Positions 6,881 through 15,734 of a stretch of DNA of 41,196 bases are shown piece after piece (the stretch's first letter is position 1; each line of letters starts with the position of its first letter). The notes under the pieces were generated by a model. That model ran no database searches. It was not told the DNA's origin and saw only the letters and a list, made by a program, of their open reading frames with translations. This DNA comes from UBA940 sp031548515 (GTDB lineage: Bacteria; Bacteroidota; Bacteroidia; Bacteroidales; Rikenellaceae). The translations under genes and the position numbers were made by a program. Location: assembly GCA_031548515.1 (NCBI GenBank), contig JAVBRB010000035.1, forward strand, positions 1-41,196, written 5' to 3'.

Positions 6881-8008
6881 AGCGCCGCCGCTCTTTTTGC
6901 TAACCGATGCAGACAGCACCACATTTTCCCCTTCACGCAATCCCGATCTGACTATGGTGTTGACGCCGTCGTTGATATCCGTCCCGATAGTGCGCGGCTC
7001 TGCGCCGCCGCCGGTTTTCACCCATACAGTGTGAAGGTTTCCCGTATCCTGTGCCGTTTCAGGAATCGATGTATGCAGGCGCCGTGCGATATCGGGCGTC
7101 ATTTTGAAATCCAGCGCTTCGAGCGGAACCATGAGTCCGCTTTTGGACTCTACCATGATGGAGATGCCGGCCGTCATGCCCGGCAGCAGTTTCCCATCGG
7201 GATTCGGGAATTCGACTATTACCATATATCTCACTATGTCTCCCATAGCCGCAGGTTGCAGCCTGATCTGGCTCACCGTGCCTTCGAAAGTCTCGCCGGA
7301 ATAGGCATCGACGGTGAATGCGGCTTTTTGGCCCACTTTGATGCGGCCTATGTCGGCTTCATCTACGGCGGCCTCTATCTGCATCCTGGACAGGTCTTCA
7401 GCTATGGTAAACAGGGTGGGGGTGCTGAACGAGGCCGCCACTGTCTGCCCTTCATTGACAGCCCTTTCGAGCACGATACCGTTTATCGGCGAGTAGATAT
7501 ACGCATATTTCAGATTCACCCGTGCCTGGCTTGTGTTTGCCTTTGCATTTGCCAGAGCCGTTTCAGCCTGCGCGAGAAGTTTGACGGCTTCCTCGTAGCT
7601 GACGTCAGTGGCGGCTTTGTTGTCGTGAAGATGCTTTACGCGGTTGAAATTCTGCAGGGCATACACCAGGTCAGCCTGCGCGCTTGTCTGCGAAGCTAGC
7701 GCCTGCGTGAGCTTTTCCTGTAGCGTCGACTTGTCGAGTTCCGCGAGCAGTTGCCCGGCGGTCACGCGCGAATTGTAGTCCACGTATATCCTCTCGATCA
7801 CACCTGAAACCTGCGTGCCGATTTCCACTTTCGAGACCGGCTGGAGATAGCCGGTCGCCATCGCCGTTATTACTACTGTCCCGGGGCGGATCGCGGCGGT
7901 ATTGAACACGACCTCCTTTTTGCTGAGGGAGAACAGCAGCACTGATGCGATTGTCGCAGCCATTGCAGCTGCGCCCGCGAGTATCCTCCTTTTAGTTCCT
8001 CTTTTCAT
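6875..8008 (-). CDS. MacA-like periplasmic adaptor (HlyD/RND-type membrane fusion protein)
   Basis: A 377-aa protein with one N-terminal membrane anchor (about residues 8-27). It has a barrel-sandwich half (GYLQPVSKVEIGTQVSGVIERIYVDYNSRVTAGQLLAELD), a long coiled-coil hairpin (about 95-170) and the returning half SPINGIVLERAVNEGQTVA. These proteins bridge an inner-membrane pump and a TolC channel. It lies 16 nt downstream of a TolC gene. No MacB-type ATPase/permease adjoins it: the gene ends at a terminator. It may serve the ABC-2 permeases upstream or a pump elsewhere. Confidence 0.9.
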   Translation of the reverse strand: MKRGTKRRILAGAAAMAATIASVLLFSLSKKEVVFNTAAIRPGTVVITAMATGYLQPVSKVEIGTQVSGVIERIYVDYNSRVTAGQLLAELDKSTLQEKLTQALASQTSAQADLVYALQNFNRVKHLHDNKAATDVSYEEAVKLLAQAETALANAKANTSQARVNLKYAYIYSPINGIVLERAVNEGQTVAASFSTPTLFTIAEDLSRMQIEAAVDEADIGRIKVGQKAAFTVDAYSGETFEGTVSQIRLQPAAMGDIVRYMVIVEFPNPDGKLLPGMTAGISIMVESKSGLMVPLEALDFKMTPDIARRLHTSIPETAQDTGNLHTVWVKTGGGAEPRTIGTDINDGVNTIVRSGLREGENVVLSASVSKKSGGAE

Positions 8009-8024
8009 GATGGCATTTGTCTTT

Positions 8025-9323
8025 TTACATTTTAACCGGCACCCCCATATACACGTCCAGTACCTTGCGCTGGAGTATGAATGTGTATTTGTATTGTATA
8101 TAGTCTTTTACGGCATCGATATAGTCGTCCTGCTGCTGCAGAAGCTCGACGGTTGTTATCGCGCCCGCCCTGAACATCGCCGTGTAAGCGTCGAACGACC
8201 GTTTGTATGCCTGTTGTTTCATATCTGAAGCGCGGAATGACCCTGCCGACGACATCACGTTGCCGTATTCGTTCATGAGCGTCTGCTCTGTGTCTTTGAC
8301 TGACTGCTTGCGTTCGAACTCCGCCTGTTGGAGAGCTATCCTGCTTTGCGCTACGCTGGTTTTCGTGCGGTTGCGATTGAAGACCGGTATGCTCAGCGAC
8401 ACCCCTCCGGAAGGACCGAAACTGCCGCCGAGTTGCCGGCCGTAACTGCTGAAATCCCGTGTGTGTCCGGTGCCCGCTCCGGCGTTCAACGAAAGGGTGG
8501 GGTAATAAGCCGATTTCGACAGTTTCAGCCCGGTTTCGGCTATGATCACGTCGTATTCGCTTATACGTATATCCGGCATCGCTTCCATGCCCCGTTCGAC
8601 TACCTCCTGCCGCGTGGGCATGTCGAGCATCTGTTCCAGCGAAGTATCGTCCGGATATATGAGTTTCAGCGGAAGCCAAAGGTCCATCGACATCAGGTTT
8701 TTCAGCGCGATCAGGCTGTTCTCCAACGTGATCCGCGTCGCGTTGGCATCGTTCATATCGTTCACATACTGGGATTCGAGCAGGAACAGGTCGCTTGGAA
8801 GTATCTGGCCCGCCTCCAGTTTCACCTTGCCCTCGGCGAACTGTTCACGGCTCGTTTCGAGAACGGACTGTTGATATTTCAGCAGTTCCTCATTGCCTAT
8901 GGCGGTCAGGAACGCCTGCAAGATGTCTATTGTCAGGTTATTGTCGTACTGCCGGGTCCGGAGTCTGGTTTGTTCGAGCTGATTCTCGTTCATCTTGACC
9001 GTGTTGTTGATCTGCCCTCCTTGCCAGAGTGTTATGTTGCTAGACAGGTCGTAATTGCCGTTCCAGCTGTTGCCGCTGTCGTTGGAATACGAATAGTTTT
9101 CACCTGCGCTTACCGTCAGGTCGGGTAGACGCCCGCCTTTCGCCGCCTTCACTGCCAATGCCTGCGAATCTTCGTTGAGAACGGCCGCTTTTCTTGAAAA
9201 ATTGTCGCTGAGAGCATAGCGCAGGCACTGTTCGAGCGTCAGCCGCATGGTATCCTGCTGTGCATTTACGGCGAGAGTCACAAACAGGAAGGCCGCTGTA
9301 AGTAGTGTTGTCCTTTTTTTCAT
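8025..9323 (-). CDS. TolC-family outer-membrane efflux protein (downstream copy)
   Basis: A 432-aa outer-membrane channel of a tripartite exporter. A signal peptide (MKKRTTLLTAAFLFVTLAVNA) is followed by LTLEQCLRYAL, the usual first TolC helix, and by two similar halves; SLSIPVFNRNRTKT is the conserved second-repeat element. It shares an operon with the MacA-like adaptor. A terminator hairpin at 9459-9483 separates it from the permease genes upstream, so it may have its own promoter, but no convincing TAnnTTTG was found. Confidence 0.92.
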   Translation of the reverse strand: MKKRTTLLTAAFLFVTLAVNAQQDTMRLTLEQCLRYALSDNFSRKAAVLNEDSQALAVKAAKGGRLPDLTVSAGENYSYSNDSGNSWNGNYDLSSNITLWQGGQINNTVKMNENQLEQTRLRTRQYDNNLTIDILQAFLTAIGNEELLKYQQSVLETSREQFAEGKVKLEAGQILPSDLFLLESQYVNDMNDANATRITLENSLIALKNLMSMDLWLPLKLIYPDDTSLEQMLDMPTRQEVVERGMEAMPDIRISEYDVIIAETGLKLSKSAYYPTLSLNAGAGTGHTRDFSSYGRQLGGSFGPSGGVSLSIPVFNRNRTKTSVAQSRIALQQAEFERKQSVKDTEQTLMNEYGNVMSSAGSFRASDMKQQAYKRSFDAYTAMFRAGAITTVELLQQQDDYIDAVKDYIQYKYTFILQRKVLDVYMGVPVKM

Positions 9324-9458
9324 TTTCTTCGTCGTCGGTTCCGAAATATCCCGGTAAGCAAATATCAGACCTTACATGTTAGAATTCAGGATAAAAAGAA
9401 CAAACGGCCGGAAATCAATGATGGAACGGCGAAGCCGGACATCCTGCAGACGGAAAAG

Positions 9459-9483
9459 ATCGCCGGATCCGATATCCGGCGAT
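9459..9483 (-). terminator. Terminator after the two permease genes
   Basis: A perfect 10-bp stem, ATCGCCGGAT (9459-9468) and ATCCGGCGAT (9474-9483), with a 5-nt loop; read on the minus strand it is followed by CTTTTCC. It falls 25 nt after the permease stop. The rest of the 9324-9507 gap shows no gene. Confidence 0.7.
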
Positions 9484-9507
9484 TTCATCTCAAACATTGG
9501 ATATTCC

Positions 9508-10623
9508 TTATGAACTTTTCCTGTAGCTCATCACGGCCCATGCGTTGGCGGCCACGGCGAAACCTGCCAGCGCAAGGTAATTGACCCACAGATCAGCAAC
9601 GGTGCTAGCCTTGAAGAAGACGCTCCGCATGATCGTGATGAAATAGCGCAGCGGATTAAAGATAGTGATCTTTTGCGCCCACGCCGGCATGCTGCTGACG
9701 GGGGTGAACAGGCCGCTCATCAGTATGAAAATGATCATGAAGAAGAACGCCACGAACATAGCCTGCTGCACGGTGCCCGAATAGTTGGAAACCACTATCC
9801 CGAAACCGGAAAAGGCGGCCACGTATATCAGGAACCCCAGGAACACCGCCCCGAGGTTTCCTGCGGGAACTATGCCGTAGACCAGCCAGGCGATCAACAA
9901 GCCCAGGCAAAACACCACGACGCCCATGATCCAGTAGGGTATAAGTTTGGCGACGATGAAGACGGTCTTCGGAATGGGCGTGACGTTGATCTGTTCTATC
10001 GTGCCGGCCTCTTTTTCCAAAACTATGTTCAGAGCGGGAAAGAAACCGCAGATGAGCGTGACCAGCAATACCAGGAATGCCGGGACCATGTATTTTTTAT
10101 AGTTCATTTCGGGATTGTAGAGAATGTCGGGCAGCACGTCGAGCCTGACTGTGTTGGCAGTTACCGTCACGCCGCGTCCCGCTTCGGCAGTCAGCTCCTC
10201 GGCAAATTCAGCAGTTATCCTCGCCATGTATCCGCTTCCGAGAGCGCCTTTGGTGCCGTTCACTGTGTTGGCCGAGATGAGTACACCGGCGAATCCGCTC
10301 CTTATGAGGTCTCGCTCGAAATGTTGAGGTATCTCCAGTATAATGTCGGCGTCGCCGTATTCTATGCTTTCCATCGCCTCGTCGTAAGAACCGGCATATC
10401 CCGCGAGGTTGAAATAATCCGACGCGGTCGCTTTTCGAACCAGTCTGCCGGAGAGCGGCGAACGGTCGCCGTCGACCACCACGAGGTTGACATTCTTTGT
10501 ATTGAGGTCGGCGGCCCATGGCATTATCAGAAGCATCATGACAGGCATGAAAACCACCAGTTTCGGCAGGAACGCGTTGCGGAAGAATTGCTTGAATTCT
10601 TTTTCCAGTAAGTATTTCAGCAT
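9508..10623 (-). CDS. ABC-2 type permease (YbhR-like)
   Basis: A 371-aa inner-membrane protein. One N-terminal helix (about 22-40) is followed by a large extracytoplasmic domain (about 45-185) and then five or six C-terminal helices, the ABC-2 exporter layout; the stretch EKEAGTIEQINVTPI is the conserved cytoplasmic coupling region. It starts 2 nt after the stop of a second permease, with which it probably forms a heterodimer powered by the two ATPases encoded upstream. Confidence 0.92.
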   Translation of the reverse strand: MLKYLLEKEFKQFFRNAFLPKLVVFMPVMMLLIMPWAADLNTKNVNLVVVDGDRSPLSGRLVRKATASDYFNLAGYAGSYDEAMESIEYGDADIILEIPQHFERDLIRSGFAGVLISANTVNGTKGALGSGYMARITAEFAEELTAEAGRGVTVTANTVRLDVLPDILYNPEMNYKKYMVPAFLVLLVTLICGFFPALNIVLEKEAGTIEQINVTPIPKTVFIVAKLIPYWIMGVVVFCLGLLIAWLVYGIVPAGNLGAVFLGFLIYVAAFSGFGIVVSNYSGTVQQAMFVAFFFMIIFILMSGLFTPVSSMPAWAQKITIFNPLRYFITIMRSVFFKASTVADLWVNYLALAGFAVAANAWAVMSYRKSS

Positions 10624-10625
10624 GG

Positions 10626-11732
10626 CTATTCCAGTCGGTTTTTAAAGAGTTTGAGGCTGGTGGTTATCAGCACCGTGCCCATCAGGGCAAGTATTCCGAG
10701 TTCCTTGAGCGCGTACACGATCGGCAGCCCTTCGATCATCAGCTTCTTGATGCCCGAAACGTACCAGCGCGCCGGAACTATATGGGATAACGCCTGCAGT
10801 ATCCAGGGCATATTTTCGATCGGGAAGATCATCCCAGACAGTATCATCACGGGTATCATAAGCACCATGGCCGAGGCAAGCATGGCGGCGACCTGTGTCT
10901 TCACCAGAGACGAGATCATGATGCCGAGTGCCAGCGCGACGAAGATGTAGATCAGAGACAGCACCCCTATCCAAACGATGCTCCCCGCTATCGGCACGCC
11001 CAGCACGAATACCGCCAGCAGCATGATGGTGATCACGTTGACGGCGGAGATACAGAGGTACGGCACCACTTTGGCCAGTATGATGCTCATGGGAGCCATG
11101 GGGGAAACGAGCAGTACCTCCATCGTGCCGCGTTCTTTTTCGCGCACTATCGAAATCGAGGTCATCATGGCGCATATAAGTATTAATATCAATCCCATAA
11201 CGCCGGGAACGAAGTTGTAGGCGCTTTTCATCTGCGGATTGTAGAGCAGCTTCACGCCGGGCTTGATGACATAGGTACCCGAACCTGCGGCGCCAAGTTC
11301 CGCCTGGTATGCCGACAATATGTTGGTCGCATAGGAATATATTGTGGCGGCGGTGTTGGGTTCGCTGCCGTCGATTATGAGCTGTACCGAGGCTTCGCCA
11401 GTGTGCATCAGGCCGTTCTGGAAATCCGGCCCGAACACCAGCACTATGTCTGCCCTGTTCTCCCTGAAGAGTAGGTCTACGTCGCGCGGATCGGTCACGG
11501 CGCCGACCATGTCGAAATAACTGTTGGCGGCGAAACGCTCGGTCACCCGGCGCGTCAGTTCGTCGTTGGACGGGGCGTAGACCGCCATCCGCACGTTGTT
11601 GACCTCGGTCGTTATGGCGAATCCGAACAGTATGATCAGCACGACGGGCATGGCCAGCAGGATCATCATCGTCCTGCGGTCGCGGAATATGTGGTAGAAT
11701 TCCTTTTTTACGAATGACAAGAATTGTTTCAT
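10626..11732 (-). CDS. ABC-2 type permease (YbhS-like)
   Basis: A 368-aa partner permease with the same layout: helix at about 22-42, extracytoplasmic domain to about 170, then five helices; REKERGTMEVLLVSPM is the ABC-2 coupling motif. Its start codon (11730-11732) lies at the edge of a 25-bp imperfect inverted repeat, so its ribosome-binding region would be in a stem. A 189-nt gap of palindromes separates it from the ATPase gene, unlike the tight spacing elsewhere in the operon. Confidence 0.92.
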   Translation of the reverse strand: MKQFLSFVKKEFYHIFRDRRTMMILLAMPVVLIILFGFAITTEVNNVRMAVYAPSNDELTRRVTERFAANSYFDMVGAVTDPRDVDLLFRENRADIVLVFGPDFQNGLMHTGEASVQLIIDGSEPNTAATIYSYATNILSAYQAELGAAGSGTYVIKPGVKLLYNPQMKSAYNFVPGVMGLILILICAMMTSISIVREKERGTMEVLLVSPMAPMSIILAKVVPYLCISAVNVITIMLLAVFVLGVPIAGSIVWIGVLSLIYIFVALALGIMISSLVKTQVAAMLASAMVLMIPVMILSGMIFPIENMPWILQALSHIVPARWYVSGIKKLMIEGLPIVYALKELGILALMGTVLITTSLKLFKNRLE

Positions 11733-11817
11733 AACGTGGGACTCGAATAAGAATCCATATTATCTTGTTGCATTTTTATTTTATTAATGCGTGACTCTTA
11801 TTCGAATCCCGCGTTAT
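11731..11817 (-). repeat. 25-bp imperfect inverted repeat before the YbhS-like gene
   Basis: Arms 11731-11755 and 11793-11817 match in 22 of 25 positions (core ATTCGAAT-like in each arm) around a 37-nt AT-rich spacer. In the mRNA the second arm would hold the ribosome-binding region of the permease gene, which could limit its translation. Confidence 0.6.
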
Positions 11818-11818
11818 G

Positions 11819-11905
11819 CGGCTTTTTCAAAGCCGTGATATTACGACTACCCATCCCAAACCCTCCCCTCGAGGGGAGGACTTTGTCGCAGCCTTTAAAG
11901 GCTGC
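11819..11905. repeat. Three consecutive palindromes between ATPase and permease genes
   Basis: A 7-bp hairpin (CGGCTTT/AAAGCCG, 11819-11835) is followed by a perfect 18-bp palindrome CCTCCCCTCGAGGGGAGG (11862-11879) and, 8 bp further on, another perfect 18-bp palindrome GCAGCCTTTAAAGGCTGC (11888-11905). They begin 17 bp beyond the end of the ATPase gene. Such runs are typical of intergenic repeat elements; one may act as a partial terminator or as an mRNA-stability barrier. Confidence 0.75.
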
Positions 11906-11921
11906 TCCGTTTTTAACGCCT

Positions 11922-12668
11922 CTATTCCCCCGTTCGTTGCGCCCTGCGGGCGAGTATTGTGAACACCTCGTCCATGTTCGCGGCCGAGTATCGCTTCTTC
12001 AGTTCGCGCGGCGAGTCGAGCGCGTCGATGCGTCCGTCGACCATGATCGAAACGCGGTCGCAGTATTCGGCCTCGTCCATATAGTGCGTTGTGACGAAAA
12101 CTGTGATGCCGTCGTCGGCTGCTGCATAGATCAACTCCCAGAACTTGCGCCGCGTGGCGGGGTCCACTCCGCCAGTCGGCTCGTCGAGGAAGACGATCTT
12201 TGGCCGGTGGAAAATGGCTATCGAGAACGACAGCTTCTGTTTCCACCCCAGCGGCAGCGACTTCACTAGCGTATTGCGTTTGGCCTCGAAGTCGAGCGTT
12301 TCGAGCATCAGGCGGGTACCTTCGGCGATCTGCCGGTCTGTCATGCCGTAGATCCCGCCGAAGAGCCGGATGTTTTCCCACACCTTGAGGTCTTCGTAGA
12401 GCGAGAATTTTTGGCTCATGTAACCGATGCGGCGCTTGATATCTTCTTGTTGGTGCGAGATGTCGAAACCAGCCACGGTTCCGATGCCCTCGCTGGGTTT
12501 GCTCAGTCCGCACAGCATGCGCATGGCAGTGGTTTTGCCGGCCCCGTTCGCCCCGAGGAATCCGAAAATCTCGCCCTGCCGCACGTCGAATGAGATATGG
12601 TCGACGGCGGTGAAGTTCCCGAACTTTTTGGTAAGCCCTTCGGTATGTATGACTATGTTGTTTTTCAT
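11922..12668 (-). CDS. ABC ATPase, second half of a split YbhF-like pair
   Basis: A 248-aa nucleotide-binding protein. Walker A GANGAGKTT (39-47), Q-loop YMSQ, Walker B IVFLDEPTGGVDP and switch His (TTHYMDEAE) are intact. The signature motif is degenerate, LPLGWKQK (138-145) instead of LSGGMKQ, as in the second NBD of YbhF-type proteins. It follows the other ATPase gene by 3 nt. In E. coli the two NBDs are one polypeptide. Confidence 0.93.
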   Translation of the reverse strand: MKNNIVIHTEGLTKKFGNFTAVDHISFDVRQGEIFGFLGANGAGKTTAMRMLCGLSKPSEGIGTVAGFDISHQQEDIKRRIGYMSQKFSLYEDLKVWENIRLFGGIYGMTDRQIAEGTRLMLETLDFEAKRNTLVKSLPLGWKQKLSFSIAIFHRPKIVFLDEPTGGVDPATRRKFWELIYAAADDGITVFVTTHYMDEAEYCDRVSIMVDGRIDALDSPRELKKRYSAANMDEVFTILARRAQRTGE

Positions 12669-12671
12669 GAA

Positions 12672-13577
12672 CTATTTTCCTGCTAAAAGCATGTAAGCGT
12701 CCTCGATATTTGGTTTTATCGGTTCGATGCGGACGCCGGAATAACCGGCTTTCGCTAGTTCCGACCGGAGCGCGGCGGCAGTAAAATCCCGCTGTACCGT
12801 GACATGGTGCATGTCGCCGAAAGCGAAAGCCGTTTTGACCTGAGGGACCTTTCTCAGTTCTTCGAGCAGTTGCGGCATCCGCTCTCCTTCGACCGACCAT
12901 ATGGTTTCAGGGTAGGCATCCACGATCGCCTGTGGCGTGTCGATCATCAGGAACTTTCCCTCGTGGATAAGGGCGATACGGTCGCATAAACTTGCTTCGT
13001 CCATATATGGAGTCGAAACGAGAATGGCGATTCCCTGCGCTTTCAGCCTTCCCAGCATTTCCCAGAATTCCCTGCGCGAAACCGGGTCGACACCTGTCGT
13101 GGGTTCGTCGAGGAACAGCACCTCCGGCTTGTGGATAAGGGCACAGCACAGGGCCAGCTTCTGCTTCATTCCGCCAGAAAGCGCACCGGCGCGGCGCTTC
13201 TTGAAAGGCTCTAGCTGTACGTAAATATCTTTTATCAGACTGTAGTTTTCCTCGACGGTCGTCTTGAATACCGTGGCGAAAAAGTTCAGATTCTCCTCGA
13301 CACTCAGGTCCTGGTACAGCGAAAATCGTCCGGGCATATATCCAACCTTGCTGCGTATCTCCATGAAATCTTTCACGACGTCCAGTCCCGTGACTGTAGC
13401 CGTGCCCTTGTCTGCGAGAATGAGCGTTGTGAGGATGCGGAACAGCGTGGTTTTACCGGCTCCGTCGGGGCCGATGATGCCAAAAAGTTCGCCGCGTTGC
13501 ATATCGAAACCGACGCCTTTCAGCGCCTGCACCCGGCCGTAGCTCTTTTCGAGGTTATGTGTGCTGACGGCCGTCAT
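12672..13577 (-). CDS. ABC ATPase, first half of a split YbhF-like pair
   Basis: A 301-aa nucleotide-binding protein. Walker A GPDGAGKTT (36-44), canonical signature LSGGMKQ (133-139) and Walker B VLFLDEP (153-159) are present. Switch region reads STPYMDEAS, with Pro where His is usual (STxHMDEA), so one composite ATP site may be impaired. A C-terminal tail of about 80 residues follows the NBD. Its start overlaps the adaptor gene by 4 nt. It drives export with the neighbouring ATPase and permeases. Confidence 0.92.
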   Translation of the reverse strand: MTAVSTHNLEKSYGRVQALKGVGFDMQRGELFGIIGPDGAGKTTLFRILTTLILADKGTATVTGLDVVKDFMEIRSKVGYMPGRFSLYQDLSVEENLNFFATVFKTTVEENYSLIKDIYVQLEPFKKRRAGALSGGMKQKLALCCALIHKPEVLFLDEPTTGVDPVSRREFWEMLGRLKAQGIAILVSTPYMDEASLCDRIALIHEGKFLMIDTPQAIVDAYPETIWSVEGERMPQLLEELRKVPQVKTAFAFGDMHHVTVQRDFTAAALRSELAKAGYSGVRIEPIKPNIEDAYMLLAGK

Positions 13578-14470
13578 TTCAGGTTGAAATTCACGTCGCC
13601 GTACATTCCTATTTTCAGGTAGCCGTCGTTCTCGACCGATATCTTCACGGCATAGACGAGATTGGCCCGTTCATCTTTGGTCTGGATGGTCTTGGGAGTG
13701 AATTCGGCCTGGTCGGATATCCACGTTACCGTGCCTTTATATTCGCGGGAATCGCCATCGCCGAAATCTGTGTAGACTGTGACCTGTTGCCCGATCTTCA
13801 CTTGTGTTAACTGTCCCGAGGTAATGTAGGCACGTAATATCATGTGGTCGACGTCGGCTATCTTGAACAGCGGCATTCCGGCGGATGCGAATTCACCCTG
13901 CTCGACGTATTTTACCAGCACTGTTCCGTCGATGGGGCTTGCTATGCGGCTCCGTGCGATGTGGTCTTCCACTGAGGCGACTTGTGCGGCAAGCCCTTCT
14001 GTCTCTCCCGACACGCTGCGGTTGCTGCTCTGAAGCGATTCGCGCTGTGCGGCAAGCTGTTTTTCGAGCACGGCGATGGCGGCGTCTATGTCATCCAACT
14101 GTTTGGTATTGGCGGCATTGACGGCTATGAGCCTTTCGGTGCGTCCGCGTTCATGGCGCTGTGTGGCTATCTGTTGTTGTGTCGCGGCTATCTGCTGCGA
14201 AATATCGAGAGCGCGGCTTCCCACGGCCCGGCAGCTGGCCATGAGCTGAATTTTGCTGAAGTGGAACTGTAGCGTGTCGACAAGCCCCACCTGGTGTCCA
14301 GCCCCTAGGCGGTCGCCCTCCTCGACGGAGAACCAGACCAATCGTCCGGTCGCTTCCGACGAAACAATTATTTCGGTTGCTTCGAACGTACCCGAAGCGT
14401 CGTAGTCGTATTTGCCGTTTTTGCATCCGGCGGCCAACACGATCAGTGTGGTGACGAATATTTTTTTCAT
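13574..14470 (-). CDS. YbhG-like periplasmic adaptor, lipoprotein type
   Basis: A 298-aa HlyD-family adaptor. A lipobox (LAAGC, Cys16) replaces the usual transmembrane anchor. GTFEATEIIVSSEATGRLVWFSVEEGDRL is the first lipoyl half and IASPIDGTVLVKYVEQGEF the second, with a coiled coil at about 75-170. It connects the ABC-2 exporter to the TolC gene just upstream (2-nt gap) and overlaps the ATPase gene by 4 nt. Confidence 0.9.
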   Translation of the reverse strand: MKKIFVTTLIVLAAGCKNGKYDYDASGTFEATEIIVSSEATGRLVWFSVEEGDRLGAGHQVGLVDTLQFHFSKIQLMASCRAVGSRALDISQQIAATQQQIATQRHERGRTERLIAVNAANTKQLDDIDAAIAVLEKQLAAQRESLQSSNRSVSGETEGLAAQVASVEDHIARSRIASPIDGTVLVKYVEQGEFASAGMPLFKIADVDHMILRAYITSGQLTQVKIGQQVTVYTDFGDGDSREYKGTVTWISDQAEFTPKTIQTKDERANLVYAVKISVENDGYLKIGMYGDVNFNLK

Positions 14471-14472
14471 AA

Positions 14473-15729
14473 CTATTTATTTGTGAGATTTTTAATTCCG
14501 TATATGGTTTGCAGGAGTTCTATTTCATGGAGCGCTTTGCCGACTTTGGCGTTCTGTTCGGCGATCATGTCGCGCATCAGGTCAGACGAGGTGATGGTAC
14601 CGTTTTCGAATTTGGCCTGCGAAGCCTGCACGATGTTGCCCCTCATGCGGATTATCTCGTCGTCGTCTTCCATGATCTGCGCGTATTTGCGGTAATCTGC
14701 ATCCAACTGCGTCTGCTGTAACTCGTTGTTGAACAGGAAGGTTTTGCGCTGCACATCGACCTTTGCAATGCCGGTCTCTATCTTTTGGAGGTTGCCGTGC
14801 CGTGTATAGAAACTCCCGATGTTCCACGAAAGCCGCACGCCGCCTATGGCGTAGGTCTTGAACCGGTTCTCCAACATGTTGAGTCCCGGCCGGCCGTAAC
14901 CGCCCTGGATAAAAAGGCCAAACTGCGGGGTGTTGGCGGCGTTTATCATCTTTTTCTGGGTTTCGATGCGACGCTGCATGGCGTCGAAAAGATCCATTTC
15001 AGGACGGTTCACCGCCGTTTCCGTAACGGGTTGCAGGATATCTGGCTTAACGAGTTCAACGTCGTCGGCAAGCTGCCGGCCTGCGAACGCCGACAACATC
15101 CTCACATAGGCACTGCGGCTGGCCTGCATTTTTGTGGTATTCTGTTTTGCGGTAAGCTGTTCCGCCCTCACGGCGTCGAGGTCGGCCTGGTTGGCAACCC
15201 CGTTGGCCATATATCCGGAGATGCGGTCGTAGTTGACCTGCAGATTCTGTATGTAAAGCGCGTTGAGGCTTATCTGTTCGTCGAGCAGCAGTATGCCGAA
15301 AAAAAGGTTGTTCACCCGCTCGCGGATCGAGTATATGTCTACCTCGAACTGTGCGCGATCAATATCGCCTTGTGCCTTAATGCCGTCCCTGGATGCTTTG
15401 GTCGCGCCTCCGTCCCAGATCACCTGCGAAACTTCGGCCGAGATCTGGTATTGATCTTTTGCCAGAGTCGGAACCTCTACGCCAGGGATATCTATGGGCA
15501 GGGCGGTGACGTCGGTCTGGTAAGTAGCTTTTGCCGAGAGCGACAATTGCGGCACCCAAGCCTTCGAAGCGTTTTTCAGGTCGTAGCTCTCGCTCAGCCC
15601 GATGAGGCCATACTGGCGGACGAGGGGATAATTCTCACGCGCGAGCGAATAGCACTCTTCGACTGTGAGTTGCCCGAAACAGACCGCGCTTTGGCAGGCC
15701 AGCAACAATAATAAAAGACTTTTTTTCAT
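14473..15729 (-). CDS. TolC-family outer-membrane efflux protein (upstream copy)
   Basis: A 418-aa outer-membrane channel. Start at 15729 gives a clean signal peptide (MKKSLLLLLLACQSAVCFG) followed by LTVEECYSLAR, the typical first TolC helix. An in-frame ATG at 15735 overlaps the TetR stop (TAATG) and is an alternative start two codons earlier. It is the second gene of the TetR-headed operon and probably partners the lipoprotein adaptor. Confidence 0.92.
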   Translation of the reverse strand: MKKSLLLLLLACQSAVCFGQLTVEECYSLARENYPLVRQYGLIGLSESYDLKNASKAWVPQLSLSAKATYQTDVTALPIDIPGVEVPTLAKDQYQISAEVSQVIWDGGATKASRDGIKAQGDIDRAQFEVDIYSIRERVNNLFFGILLLDEQISLNALYIQNLQVNYDRISGYMANGVANQADLDAVRAEQLTAKQNTTKMQASRSAYVRMLSAFAGRQLADDVELVKPDILQPVTETAVNRPEMDLFDAMQRRIETQKKMINAANTPQFGLFIQGGYGRPGLNMLENRFKTYAIGGVRLSWNIGSFYTRHGNLQKIETGIAKVDVQRKTFLFNNELQQTQLDADYRKYAQIMEDDDEIIRMRGNIVQASQAKFENGTITSSDLMRDMIAEQNAKVGKALHEIELLQTIYGIKNLTNK

Positions 15730-15734
15730 AATCA

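Noticed and set aside
11862..11905. Insertion-sequence ends
   Set aside because: The two palindromes flank no transposase and no target-site duplication is seen; they look like intergenic repeats.
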